64,000 nt of DNA. Source: Planctomycetota bacterium (lineage in GTDB: Bacteria > Planctomycetota > PLA2 > JAEUHO01). The stretch lies in NCBI GenBank assembly GCA_029259775.1, contig JAJDEN010000057.1, positions 55,924 to 119,923 of the forward strand, in the 5' to 3' direction. Below the pieces are notes generated by a model. The model was not told where the DNA came from, did not search any database, and was given only the letters and a program-made list of their open reading frames with translations. Position numbers and translations under genes: made by a program. Below, piece after piece: positions 55,301 through 62,955 of this stretch (position 1 is its first letter; the number at the start of each line of letters is the position of its first letter).

Positions 55301-55875
55301 GCGCGTCCAAGCGACTGTCGATCCTGATCCCACTCTGCCTGCTGGTGAACCTGCTGCTGCACTTCCTACACTTTGGGCGAATCGGTCCGTCCTTGATCGT
55401 GTTCCTCGGCATTCCGGTCGCGCTTTCCGGTGGGTTTATCCTGCTCGATTTCTATGGCGCCTACCTGACGGTTGCGGTCTGGGTGGGCTTCATCGCCGTG
55501 TTCGGCATCGCGGCCGACGACGGCATCGTCATCGGAACCTACATCCAGCAGATCATCCGGAAGCGCAAGCCCACGAGCGTCGAGGGCGTGCGCGCAGCCG
55601 TCCTTGAAGCGGGCCAGAAACGCATCCGTCCCGCCCTGATGACGAGCGTCACCACGATTCTCGCGCTGATCCCGATCTTCCTCACCACCGGGCGCGGGAG
55701 CGACGTCATGCGCCCCATGGCCCTGCCATCCATTGGCGGCATGATCATCGCCGCGATCACGTGGTTCATCGTGCCCATGGCGTACTCCGCAATCGAGGAA
55801 CGCCACGTACTTCGATCGATTTCAAAGACTGCAAGCGCCGCCGCTCCGACCGGCGGCGAAGGCGATGACGCCTGA
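52330..55875 (+). CDS. cusA: CusA-like heavy-metal RND pump
   Basis: A 1181-residue inner-membrane proton-driven pump exporting Cu(+)/Ag(+) from periplasm or cytoplasm. Visible landmarks: the first helix NRMLAVLLVVGLAVFGSYA, DVPIDAIPDISENQVVVYTP, TM4 proton-relay region AGIAIAIGTMVDMGIIITEN, PRPLAWTKSFALASALIV-like helix (RPLAWTKSFALASALIVS), MPPLDEGGLLFMPSILP, and the substrate region RIIMLQSGIKASIGQRIFG. The second helical bundle has FGIAADDGIVIGTYI. A middle insertion (about 530-640) holds an extra hydrophobic segment (PAAALLAGFLGGVAGALLYV) that is longer than I expect. It begins at GTG 12 bp after cusB. Confidence 0.95.
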   Translation: MKQVFQRWLHPPEPDPDDPSGRDLTGGGIFGAFFRGLLKNRMLAVLLVVGLAVFGSYAYDDVPIDAIPDISENQVVVYTPWPGRSPKDVEDQVTYPLAVALQGVPAVYDVRSISGFGFSQIFVVFEDGTDIYWARSRVLERLNVAQRELPSDARSGLGPDATSLGQIFWYTVDSPSGAQDLAELRSIQDWTVRYALQTVEGVAEVASAGGFVQEYQVDADPHRLRAHGVSLGQLAQAVKRANLDVGAKVVEGAGVEYVIRGVGFIKKIGDLEETVVVAREHVPIRIRDVATVTLGPAFRRGALADDKGELVGGVVTMRYGANPLHVIERVKDALKRLRPSLPEGVIIRPFYDRTLLVNETEATLVETLQFESLITVIVILLFLLHVRSSLLVALTLPTAVLISFVAMRVFGVDANIMSLAGIAIAIGTMVDMGIIITENIHRHLTERPPDKSRRKAIHEATSEVAGAVFTAISTTIVSFLPVFLLTDQEGKLFRPLAWTKSFALASALIVSVTLVPVLAHYFLKPGRVRRPAAALLAGFLGGVAGALLYVWADGTTSVPGSLMSGILRVQPALLGLVIALVIGGLAFKAMREPLTPLEDNPVARGVVAAYTPVLKWVLRHKALFTVAPVLIVLWGAMVWLGAPTVLRPITWSMEQVGIDPARVRPVAALDARFPGVGREFMPPLDEGGLLFMPSILPHGSLNQSINVMIAQNKGMLEVPEVVRVVGKAGRAETALDPAPVGMVETIVVLKPRHKWRPGLTKEALIAELRRKTDIIGVAPSWLQPIETRIIMLQSGIKASIGQRIFGPSSEAIEEATLVFEQALKHVKGASDVTALRLMGKPYFEITPNRHRMARYGMRVEDVQRIIEVGLGGMPQTRSVEGRERYPIRVRYARAWRDDIEAIRDTPVPVGDGAYVPLSAVADFEVTTGPAMIRGEGGQLVGYVMFNAQGRDEVGLVEEADKHLRGMIARGEIEIPDGVYWDWRGRYQNQVRASKRLSILIPLCLLVNLLLHFLHFGRIGPSLIVFLGIPVALSGGFILLDFYGAYLTVAVWVGFIAVFGIAADDGIVIGTYIQQIIRKRKPTSVEGVRAAVLEAGQKRIRPALMTSVTTILALIPIFLTTGRGSDVMRPMALPSIGGMIIAAITWFIVPMAYSAIEERHVLRSISKTASAAAPTGGEGDDA

Positions 55876-55891
55876 CGAAAGGACGGAACCG

Positions 55892-56656
55892 ATGCGAACC
55901 TTCATGAGCAGCGCACTCGCTGTCGCCTTGCTGTTGCTGGCGACAGCTTCGGCATGGAGCGCGGAGCCCACGCGAGAGCAACTCCAAGCCGCCGCGAAGA
56001 AGGCGGGGAGCGTGAACGGGCTCTGCCCCGTGACGCGTACCCTCGTGGTCCCCGGCGCGGGGACGGCGACCTACAAGGGCGAGCGGATCGGGTTCGCGCG
56101 CAAGGAAGCGGTGGCTGCATTTCAAGCCGACCCCACGCGCTACATGGATCGTCTGCGCCTGAATCCGCCGAAGTACTGGTACGCCACGAAGACGCCACCT
56201 GTCGTCACGATGCGGGCCGCCAAGAAGACCTGTGGATCGTCCAACGGCCGCTGCCCCGTCATGGGCAAGACGGTGATCGTCAAGGGGACGTCGTCTACGT
56301 ACCGCGGCCAGAAGGTGCAGTTCTGCTGCCCTCCCTGCAAGGCGAAGTTCGACAAGAACCCCGACAAGTACTTGCGAATCATGCGTGCGGACCCGCTCGC
56401 CTATGCCTACGACCGTCCCGGCCCGACGAACGCCGAGATGCGCGTGGCTCGCACGACGCAGCGGACCGCGAACGGCAAGTGTCCGGTCATGGGCAGGCTC
56501 GTCGTCGCGAAGGGTCGCTCGGTCACCTACCAGGGGCAGAAGATCGGTTTCTGTTGTCCGCCGTGCCTGGCCAAGTTCAACAAGGACCCGGAGAAGTTCA
56601 TGCGTCGGATGCGTGCGGAGCCCGCCGCCTATGGCTACACACCACCCAAGCGCTGA
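55892..56656 (+). CDS. Exported protein with three YHS-like metal-binding domains
   Basis: A 254-residue secreted protein (signal ALAVALLLLATASAWSA). Three tandem units: the first (SVNGLCPVTRTLVVPGAG .. GFARKEAVAAFQADPTRY) has lost the C-C pair that the others carry; the second has NGRCPVMGKTVIVKGT and FCCPPCKAKFDKNPDKY; the third has NGKCPVMGRLVVAKGR and FCCPPCLAKFNKDPEKF. Each is about 70-75 residues. It lies within the Cus operon between the pump and the outer-membrane components and is probably a periplasmic copper/silver buffer. Confidence 0.87.
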   Translation: MRTFMSSALAVALLLLATASAWSAEPTREQLQAAAKKAGSVNGLCPVTRTLVVPGAGTATYKGERIGFARKEAVAAFQADPTRYMDRLRLNPPKYWYATKTPPVVTMRAAKKTCGSSNGRCPVMGKTVIVKGTSSTYRGQKVQFCCPPCKAKFDKNPDKYLRIMRADPLAYAYDRPGPTNAEMRVARTTQRTANGKCPVMGRLVVAKGRSVTYQGQKIGFCCPPCLAKFNKDPEKFMRRMRAEPAAYGYTPPKR

Positions 56657-56700
56657 TCGCCCCCGACGAGCGGGCTTCACAGCCCCATGGAGTGTCACAC

Positions 56701-58149
56701 ATGAGAGTCATGCGAACCGTGCTGGGAGCATGCGCGCTGACGGCCCTTCTCGCTCTGGCGGGCTGCCAGGCGCGCATCCGTCCCGCCACGCCCATGCTGC
56801 CCCCGGCTCCTGGGGCGGGCGTGAGTGGCGAGCCGGGCCCGATGGGTCCAGCACCGGAGGCTGCCCGTGCCATGGAGGCTGCGGCGCAACTAGCGCGGCC
56901 CGCAACAGCCGGTGGTGAGACCTTGGGACTGGCGGACCTGATCCGCATGGCAGCCCGACAGAACCCGCGACTTGGCGCGGCGCGAAGTCGGTGGCTGGCA
57001 GCACGGGAGCGTCCGACCCAGACACGGTCACTGCCCGATCCGATGCTGACGTACGTCGAGATGGTCGAGCCCATCCAGACGCGCGTGGGCCCGCTCGAAC
57101 GTTCGGTGCAGCTCATGCAGCCCATCCCTTTCCCGGGGAAGCTCTCCGCTGCCGGCGCGGTGGCCACGGAGCAGGCCCGCGTGAAGGAACTCGAGTACCA
57201 CATCGCCCTGAGGGACGTGGTCGCCGAGGTGAAGGTCAGCTACGCAGAGCTGGTGTACCTCCACAGGGCAATCGAGATCGTGGAGCAGAACCAGAAGCTC
57301 GCCAAGCTCCTCTCCGAGAAGGCAGCGGCCGCGTATGCCACACAGGGCGGTGAGAAGACGGACACACTTACGCTCTTCGACACGTTGAAGGCGCAATCGT
57401 CCCTGGCGCAGCTGGCGTACGACAAGATCACGCTCGAAGAACTCCGCAAGGCCGAGGAAGTCAAGATCAACTCCCTCTTGTCGCGGCGCCCGGAGTGGGT
57501 TGTTGGCAAGCCGCGGGCGCTCATCTTCCACCCGCTCGGCGCGGGGCAGGCGGACCTCTTCCGCATCGCGCGCGCGAGGAGGCAGGAAATCCAGGCGGCT
57601 GTCCACAGGATCCGGGGCGCACAGCACGCATCCCGGCTTGCACGACTAAGCCAAGTTCCGGATTTCACCATCGGCGTGCAGTACTCGTTCATCGGCCATG
57701 CCACGGGGCCGGTCAAGGGTAGCGGCGACAATGCCATCGGGCTCAGCCTGGGCGTCACGCTACCCATTTGGGGACACAAGAACCGGGCGAAGCGGGCTGA
57801 GGCTGCCTACCGCGAGCGCGCGGCACGCTACGAGAAGCGTGCCGCAACGGACGACGTGATGGCGCGCATCAGCAAGGTCTACTTCCGACTCCAAAACGCG
57901 GAGCGACTCGTCAGGCTCTACGACGAATCGTTGATCCCGCAGGCAGAACAGGCCCTCAATATCGCCGAGCAGTGGCACGACACGGGGCGCGACACCTACG
58001 GCCGATTGCTTGAGGCGCGCATGGTCTGGCTGAACTTCCAGCTCGCCTCGCAACGCGCTCTCGTGGACTACGAACAGATGGTCGCTCGCCTGGAGCAGCT
58101 CGTAGGAATCAGCCTTGGTCACCTACGTACATGGGAGGACAAGAAGTGA
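56701..58149 (+). CDS. TolC-family outer-membrane lipoprotein (CusC-like), first
   Basis: A 482-residue outer-membrane efflux protein. Lipobox LLALAGCQA (Cys about 21). The mature start is Pro/Gly-rich. Two TolC-type repeats follow: LADLIRMAARQNPRLGAARS with long coiled helices (VVAEVKVSYAELVYLHRAIE), and VPDFTIGVQYSF .. NAIGLSLGVTLPIWGHKNRA then DDVMARISKVYFRLQNAERL. It would form the outer-membrane channel for the CusAB pump. Its stop overlaps the start of a second TolC-like gene (GTGA). Confidence 0.92.
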   Translation: MRVMRTVLGACALTALLALAGCQARIRPATPMLPPAPGAGVSGEPGPMGPAPEAARAMEAAAQLARPATAGGETLGLADLIRMAARQNPRLGAARSRWLAARERPTQTRSLPDPMLTYVEMVEPIQTRVGPLERSVQLMQPIPFPGKLSAAGAVATEQARVKELEYHIALRDVVAEVKVSYAELVYLHRAIEIVEQNQKLAKLLSEKAAAAYATQGGEKTDTLTLFDTLKAQSSLAQLAYDKITLEELRKAEEVKINSLLSRRPEWVVGKPRALIFHPLGAGQADLFRIARARRQEIQAAVHRIRGAQHASRLARLSQVPDFTIGVQYSFIGHATGPVKGSGDNAIGLSLGVTLPIWGHKNRAKRAEAAYRERAARYEKRAATDDVMARISKVYFRLQNAERLVRLYDESLIPQAEQALNIAEQWHDTGRDTYGRLLEARMVWLNFQLASQRALVDYEQMVARLEQLVGISLGHLRTWEDKK

Positions 58150-59645
58150 GACACGTCGCACTGTTCATCGTGATCCTGACGCTCTCCGCCTGCCAGACAG
58201 GCCGGATCGCGCCCACCTCCAACGGCATCGAAGCGCACATCGCCACGGCGGATCAACGCGCGGCGGACCCGCTGCCGCCCGACCTCAGGCTTGCGGCGTT
58301 CGAGGCGAAGACCCGTGCCATCGTGGATCAGTGGAACGAGCGCCTCGCCAAGCCCGAGAGTCTGCCGCTCATTCTTGTCTTCTCCGACGACGACGCGGCG
58401 CAGCGAAAGGCCGCACGGTCCCCGTCCTTCCCAGAGACGCTCGCCGAGGGGATCTCCGAACGCCAACTCGTCGTGGCCGCGTTCGAGCGGAGCCCCAGGA
58501 TCCGGGCCGCGTTCTTGAAGTTGCGCGGCGCCGTCAACCAGTACGCCCAAGTGACCTACTTGGACACGATCCTCAGCCAATACGCTTCATTCCAGCGCTC
58601 GTCTCAGACGCGCGTCGGCATGCCGCTCTCCGGCGAGCGCATGGATCAGAAGTTCCCGTTCCCAGGCTCCCTCGAGCTCAAGGCGGCATTGGTCAAGCAC
58701 TCGGTGGAAGAGGCGCGTGCCCGCTACGCGGGGACCGTGAGAGATGTCGTTGTCGGCGCACGCATCCTGTTCGCGCGGTACGTGTTCGTCGGACGTGGGA
58801 TCCGAGTCTCGGAGGACACACTCAGCTACCACGCGCAGTTCGAGAGCGCGGCGCGCAGCAAGTTGGAGTCTGGCACCGGCAGCAAGGGAGCGGTCATCCA
58901 AGTCCAAGTCGAGATCTCGAACCTCAAGAACAAGCTGGTCACACTGCGGCAGGATCGCGAAGTGATCCAAGCCGACATCTCGCGCACGCTGGACATCCCG
59001 CCCACCACCCCCATCGGCGCGCCTGCGCCCACGACTCTTCCTGGACTGCCGGAGAAGCCCGAGACACTGCGCGCCGAGGCCCTGCGAAGTCAACCTGACG
59101 TCCAAGCCGCCGAGGCGCGCCTGCGGCGGATGCAGACGATGATCGAGTTGGCCGAACAGACGGCGTATCCCCCGCTCTCGGCTGGGCTCAGCACCATGGA
59201 TGACACCTCGCACGCCACGGGGGGAAGCGACAAGGACCGTGAGCCGTTCACGACGCGACCGAAGATAAAGCCCGACCCTTGGTTTGGAACCAAAGAAGCG
59301 TACCTACGCGAGGCGCGGGAGTCCGCGCGGGCCGCCGAAGCACGTGCCGCGGCGGTGCGCAACAAGACGGCGTTCGCCGTGCAGAGTTCGCTTGCCGAGC
59401 TCAGAACCGCCCAGCGGCTTCACAAGCTATACCGGGAGGTGCAACTGGCACAGGTCGAGCAGGCATACCGCGATGCCGCGTCGGGCTACGCCGCCGATCG
59501 CGTGGAGTTCCTGAACGTGGTGGACTCGCTGCGGCGCTGGCTGCGGTTCCAGCTCGAGGCAGACCGCGCGGTGCGGGAGATCCACGCTTCGCAGGCCCGG
59601 CTTGAGGGTGCCGTTGGACGCCCCGTGGGCGAGGCCAGGAAGTGA
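58146..59645 (+). CDS. TolC-family lipoprotein, second tandem copy
   Basis: A 499-residue lipoprotein with lipobox ILTLSACQT (Cys about 16). Coiled-coil helices AFERSPRIRAAFLKLRGAVN and VRDVVVGARILFARYVFVGR and the second half EALRSQPDVQAAEARLRRMQ show the TolC fold, but it is divergent from the first copy. It lacks one of the GLSLGV strand pairs; its central loop contains Asp/Lys/Thr-rich DKDREPFTTRPKIKPDP. GTG 58146 is preferred over ATG 58131 because GGAGG lies 9 nt before it and it overlaps the previous stop. Two TolC-like genes in one operon suggest a second channel or a heteromeric trimer. Confidence 0.85.
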   Translation: MRHVALFIVILTLSACQTGRIAPTSNGIEAHIATADQRAADPLPPDLRLAAFEAKTRAIVDQWNERLAKPESLPLILVFSDDDAAQRKAARSPSFPETLAEGISERQLVVAAFERSPRIRAAFLKLRGAVNQYAQVTYLDTILSQYASFQRSSQTRVGMPLSGERMDQKFPFPGSLELKAALVKHSVEEARARYAGTVRDVVVGARILFARYVFVGRGIRVSEDTLSYHAQFESAARSKLESGTGSKGAVIQVQVEISNLKNKLVTLRQDREVIQADISRTLDIPPTTPIGAPAPTTLPGLPEKPETLRAEALRSQPDVQAAEARLRRMQTMIELAEQTAYPPLSAGLSTMDDTSHATGGSDKDREPFTTRPKIKPDPWFGTKEAYLREARESARAAEARAAAVRNKTAFAVQSSLAELRTAQRLHKLYREVQLAQVEQAYRDAASGYAADRVEFLNVVDSLRRWLRFQLEADRAVREIHASQARLEGAVGRPVGEARK

Positions 59646-60008
59646 ACCCCACCCATCGGGATTGTCGGCTTCAGCGGTCCTCCGCGTCGTCTCTAAGCGG
59701 GCTCCTCGAGTCAAGGTCCTGTGTGACTTTCAAAGTGGTCTTGGATTGGGCTCCGTTCTGGAGTGCGTGGGGGTGAGCCGGTTCGTTTCCAATCGTCTCT
59801 GCGGGCTCTTGTCCCAGGGTGGTACGTCCGGACGACAGCTCCCAATCACGACAACGGCTTGAGCAGGAACCGATACCGGCCCCTGCCTCGTCCCCGTAAA
59901 GGGACAGCCACGACGCTGCGGGCTTGCTGCCATCCGAACGCGACGCACCCCCTCGCACTCCTCCTTGGTTCTACGGGGCGTTCTCTACTTCATGCGATGA
60001 GCGGGGAT
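59646..60008. other. Intergenic stretch between Cus operon and IS110 remnant
   Basis: 363 bp without a credible gene; short frames have no domains. The part nearest 60008 probably belongs to the IS110 element's 3' flank. No clear hairpin or repeat was found. Confidence 0.5.
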
Positions 60009-61049
60009 CTACACCTTGCCGTTGGCCAGCATTTCGGCAGGTATCGGGCCGAACGGCCTCCTGAAACTGAAGCACTCTCCGAGGTGGAACAGACGCCAGA
60101 TGGCCTCGGCGATCTTGCGCGCCCCTGCGACGAGGGCCATCTTCTTGCCACCCAACCTCTCGCATTTCAGATTCACCCAGTGTGTCAGGTACAGGCCGGG
60201 TCCCTTGCGGCATCGGCGTGCCCCCATGACGGCCTGGACCAAAGCCCATCGAAGCTGCGCACTGCCCTCCTTGGTGATGCCGCCGTTTCGTTGCTGTCCT
60301 CCGCTGCTTCGTTCCGATGGCGTCAGACCTGCGTAACGCGCCAAGGCCTTGGGACTGTGGAAGCGTTCGATTGGACCTGTTTCCGCCACGATGGTGGCGG
60401 AGAGGACTGGCCCGACACCGGGGATGCGCGCCTGTAGCGCTTGGACGGCGGGGAGATCGGCAGACAGCTCTTCCATCCGTTCCTCCCAGCCGGCCACCTG
60501 CAGATTGAGCGCGTCGATGTGTTCGAGGGCCTGCTTGATGGCAATCTCGCGCCCACCTCCCATCGCCTCGGAGCACTCAAGAATAGCCAGGCGGCTCTTC
60601 GTGGTGCGGATGGAGCCTGCCCTGAGCGTACGGCCCTTCCCGACTTGGCGGAGGTGGGCGCGAATGCGCTTCACCGTTCGCGTTCGCTCGTGGATGAGCG
60701 CCGCCCGTTCGCGCGTAGCGACGCGCAACTCCCGTATGCGCCCCGTGGGCACGTAGACCTCTGGCAGGCGCCCCTCGTAGGCGAGGTAGGCAAGCCACCA
60801 TGCGTCGTTGTGATCGTTCTTGTGCTGCGAGTTGGCGATGGCTCGGATGCTCCGGGCATGGGCGACATGGACGTACTCCGCTCCCTTGAGCAGATTGCAG
60901 AGCAGATCGAACACCCACAGGCTGTAGCCGGACGCCTCAAACGCGGCGTGGGTTTTCTTCCGCCCGACGTGCTCGCGGACGAGTTCTTTCAGTTCCTCGT
61001 GCTCAGCTCTGATCTTCCCGTTCGCCACGACTCGGCCCTGCCGATTCAT
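60009..61049 (-). pseudogene. IS110-family transposase, 5'-truncated
   Basis: A frame of 346 codons homologous to IS110 transposases from about their residue 17 on: MNRQGRVVANGKIRAEHEEL, FEASGYSLWVFDLLCNLLKG, SQHKNDHNDAWWLAYLAY (second DEDD block) and the transposase_20 core ARIPGVGPVLSATIVAETG with ALARYAGLTPSERSSGG. The N-terminal strand that carries the first catalytic Asp (the GIDVHK block) is missing. The open frame extends a few codons upstream but into the end of the neighbouring transposon. The element is probably inactive and was cut by insertion of the four-gene transposon. Confidence 0.85.
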
Positions 61050-61056
61050 GTGCCCC

Positions 61057-62145
61057 TTACGTAATTCGGTCCACCCCGATACCAAAATCAGGTGTTGATA
61101 ACCGTCCTCTCCGAATCGTCAGGTAGCGCTGTTCAAGCAGCGCCTGTTGCAAAGTTTGTCGCCGCATCGCGGCACGCTGCTTGGCGTCTGGCATCCTACC
61201 GAAACGCCTGGCGTGCGTCATCCGCGCAGATCGAATCAAAGAGAGCCACAATCGCTTGAATGCCCGCCTTCGATCTTCGGTGATGCGTGGCCGCCCCTCG
61301 AACGCGGCCCGCGCCGAGCGATCGCCGCAGCGCGAGGTCAGGTTCATGAGCGCGCGCGTGCGCTCGAGATCCTGCGCCGTCCAGGTGCCCGGATGCCCCG
61401 CCACCCACGCCGTGTTCGCGATCCGTAGCTTCGTCCAGCCGATGTCGCGCTCGCAGCTGCCGTTGTAGCGCGGCGTGTAGCAAGGCGAGCGCAGCGCAAG
61501 AATGCCAAAGCGCCGAAGCAGCCGCTTCGTCAGCCCGCAGGTGAACGCGCCTCCGCCATCGTGCTTGATCACCAGCGGCGCGCCGTGCATCAAGATCAAC
61601 TTCTCGAGCGTCTCGCGCGCCACCAGCCCGCACTCGTTCACCGAGGGCACCATCGCAAGCCGCATCCCGCTCGCAAGATCCCGAACCACCAGAAGATGCG
61701 TCGCCCCGCCACGAAGCTTCGCGCGCGCCTTCGTGAAGTCCATCGCCCACGTCGCACCCGGCACCAGCCACCGAAGCCGCTTCTGGCGGTAGCCCTCGCG
61801 CCGCTTCATCACCGCCTTCATGCGCCGCTTGAGCTCGCCAAGCTGCCGATGCGGCACCGTGCCAAACATCTCGCGCAACGTCTCGACGCCCACGCCAGGT
61901 CCCACAACCAACAGCATCGCAATCACGCCCTGCCGAAGCAGGCGATGAAGCTCCCGCCGAGGCCGGCCCCGCCGGCGCGTCCCTACCTCACCCCCGCGCG
62001 CACGCTCGGCCCAGCGCCGAAGCGTTCGCGTGCACACGCGAAACAACCTCGCCACCACCGCGCACGGCGTCCCCTCGGCCCTTGCCCGCTCCCAGGCCTC
62101 CACCGCCAACGCCCGAACCTCGACACTTCGCTGCATGTCACTCAC
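61057..62145 (-). CDS. DDE integrase-core transposase (downstream gene of transposon)
   Basis: A 362-residue transposase. The N-terminal helix-turn-helix (PCAVVARLFRVCTRTLRRWA) leads to an rve core: WAMDFTKARAKLRGG (first Asp), VIKHDGGGAFTCG (second Asp) and YTPRYNGSCERDIGWTK (Glu). The C-terminus is Arg-rich with RIRRGRLS-like sequence and ends at the junction with the truncated IS110. The GTG start at 62145 overlaps the preceding HTH gene stop (GTGA). Confidence 0.9.
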   Translation of the reverse strand: MSDMQRSVEVRALAVEAWERARAEGTPCAVVARLFRVCTRTLRRWAERARGGEVGTRRRGRPRRELHRLLRQGVIAMLLVVGPGVGVETLREMFGTVPHRQLGELKRRMKAVMKRREGYRQKRLRWLVPGATWAMDFTKARAKLRGGATHLLVVRDLASGMRLAMVPSVNECGLVARETLEKLILMHGAPLVIKHDGGGAFTCGLTKRLLRRFGILALRSPCYTPRYNGSCERDIGWTKLRIANTAWVAGHPGTWTAQDLERTRALMNLTSRCGDRSARAAFEGRPRITEDRRRAFKRLWLSLIRSARMTHARRFGRMPDAKQRAAMRRQTLQQALLEQRYLTIRRGRLSTPDFGIGVDRIT

Positions 62146-62525
62146 CGGCCACCTCCGCGGGCCGCGAGCCGCCGAAGCAACACCGGCGTCAGGCCCGCCT
62201 CGGCCAGCTCCACACGCACCCGTTCGTGCACGAGGCTACGCTCAAGCGACACGATGCGTCGCCGCAGGGCCTCCAGCTCCGGGTCGCCGCCACGCGCCTT
62301 GCGGGGACGCCCGATCGGCGAACCCTCCAGAGCCAACACCGCACCCTGAAGAAGCCGCGTACGCAGATCCTGGAACCGTGTGCGCGAAAGCCCCAAGCGC
62401 TCACAGCCCTCGCGCACACTCACGTCGCGGGTCAGCGTCAACAGGATCACCTTCGCCCGCTCACGTGCCTGCCCGCTCGCCTGCGTCCGGTCCACCAACG
62501 GCTCCGCTTCGCTCCGCCTGCCCAT
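62142..62525 (-). CDS. Helix-turn-helix protein of the transposon
   Basis: A 127-residue basic protein with an HTH (SVREGCERLGLSRTRFQDLR) and a C-terminal coiled coil (DPELEALRRRIVSLERSLVH). It resembles the small accessory (OrfA-like) HTH protein of IS3-type elements. The ATG at 62525 is used; the stop is coupled to the downstream integrase start. Confidence 0.8.
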   Translation of the reverse strand: MGRRSEAEPLVDRTQASGQARERAKVILLTLTRDVSVREGCERLGLSRTRFQDLRTRLLQGAVLALEGSPIGRPRKARGGDPELEALRRRIVSLERSLVHERVRVELAEAGLTPVLLRRLAARGGGR

Positions 62526-62955
62526 CAACTCCTCCTTCCTCCACCTGCGCGCGCAGCGTCTGGCGCACCGTCGCGCCACGGTCCCTGGGCTTGCGCTTGG
62601 GCTTCTTCTTCCTCCCCTTGCCCGCCGGCAACCCCACGCTCCGCTGCGCGGCCCGCAGCAAGCTGCGCTGGCGCCGAAGCTCGCGCTCCAGCTCCTTCTT
62701 CTCCCCAGCCAAGGCCTTCAGTTGCTCGTCTACGCCGCGCCGACGGCCCCGAGGACGCGGCTCCAAGGCCGCCAACAACCCCTGCAGCGCACGCGTCTCG
62801 AGCTGGTAGTAGCGCGAGAGCGAGATCGTCAAGCGCTCGGCCACCGCACTCGTTGACACCTCGCCCGAGAGCGCCTCCAGGATCGCCACCAGCGCCTGCT
62901 TCGCTCCCTTGCTGCCCTGCAAGGTCGAAGGACCCATCGCCTTGCTAGGCGTCAT
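62461..62955 (-). CDS. Second helix-turn-helix protein of the transposon
   Basis: A 164-residue basic protein with an HTH (STSAVAERLTISLSRYYQLE) and a long coiled coil (VDEQLKALAGEKKELERELR), then a Lys/Arg/Pro nuclear-type tail (KGRKKKPKRKPRDRGATVRQ). It overlaps the upstream integrase stop by 11 bp. It probably binds element ends or acts as OrfA for the first integrase. Confidence 0.78.
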   Translation of the reverse strand: MTPSKAMGPSTLQGSKGAKQALVAILEALSGEVSTSAVAERLTISLSRYYQLETRALQGLLAALEPRPRGRRRGVDEQLKALAGEKKELERELRRQRSLLRAAQRSVGLPAGKGRKKKPKRKPRDRGATVRQTLRAQVEEGGVDGQAERSGAVGGPDAGERAGT

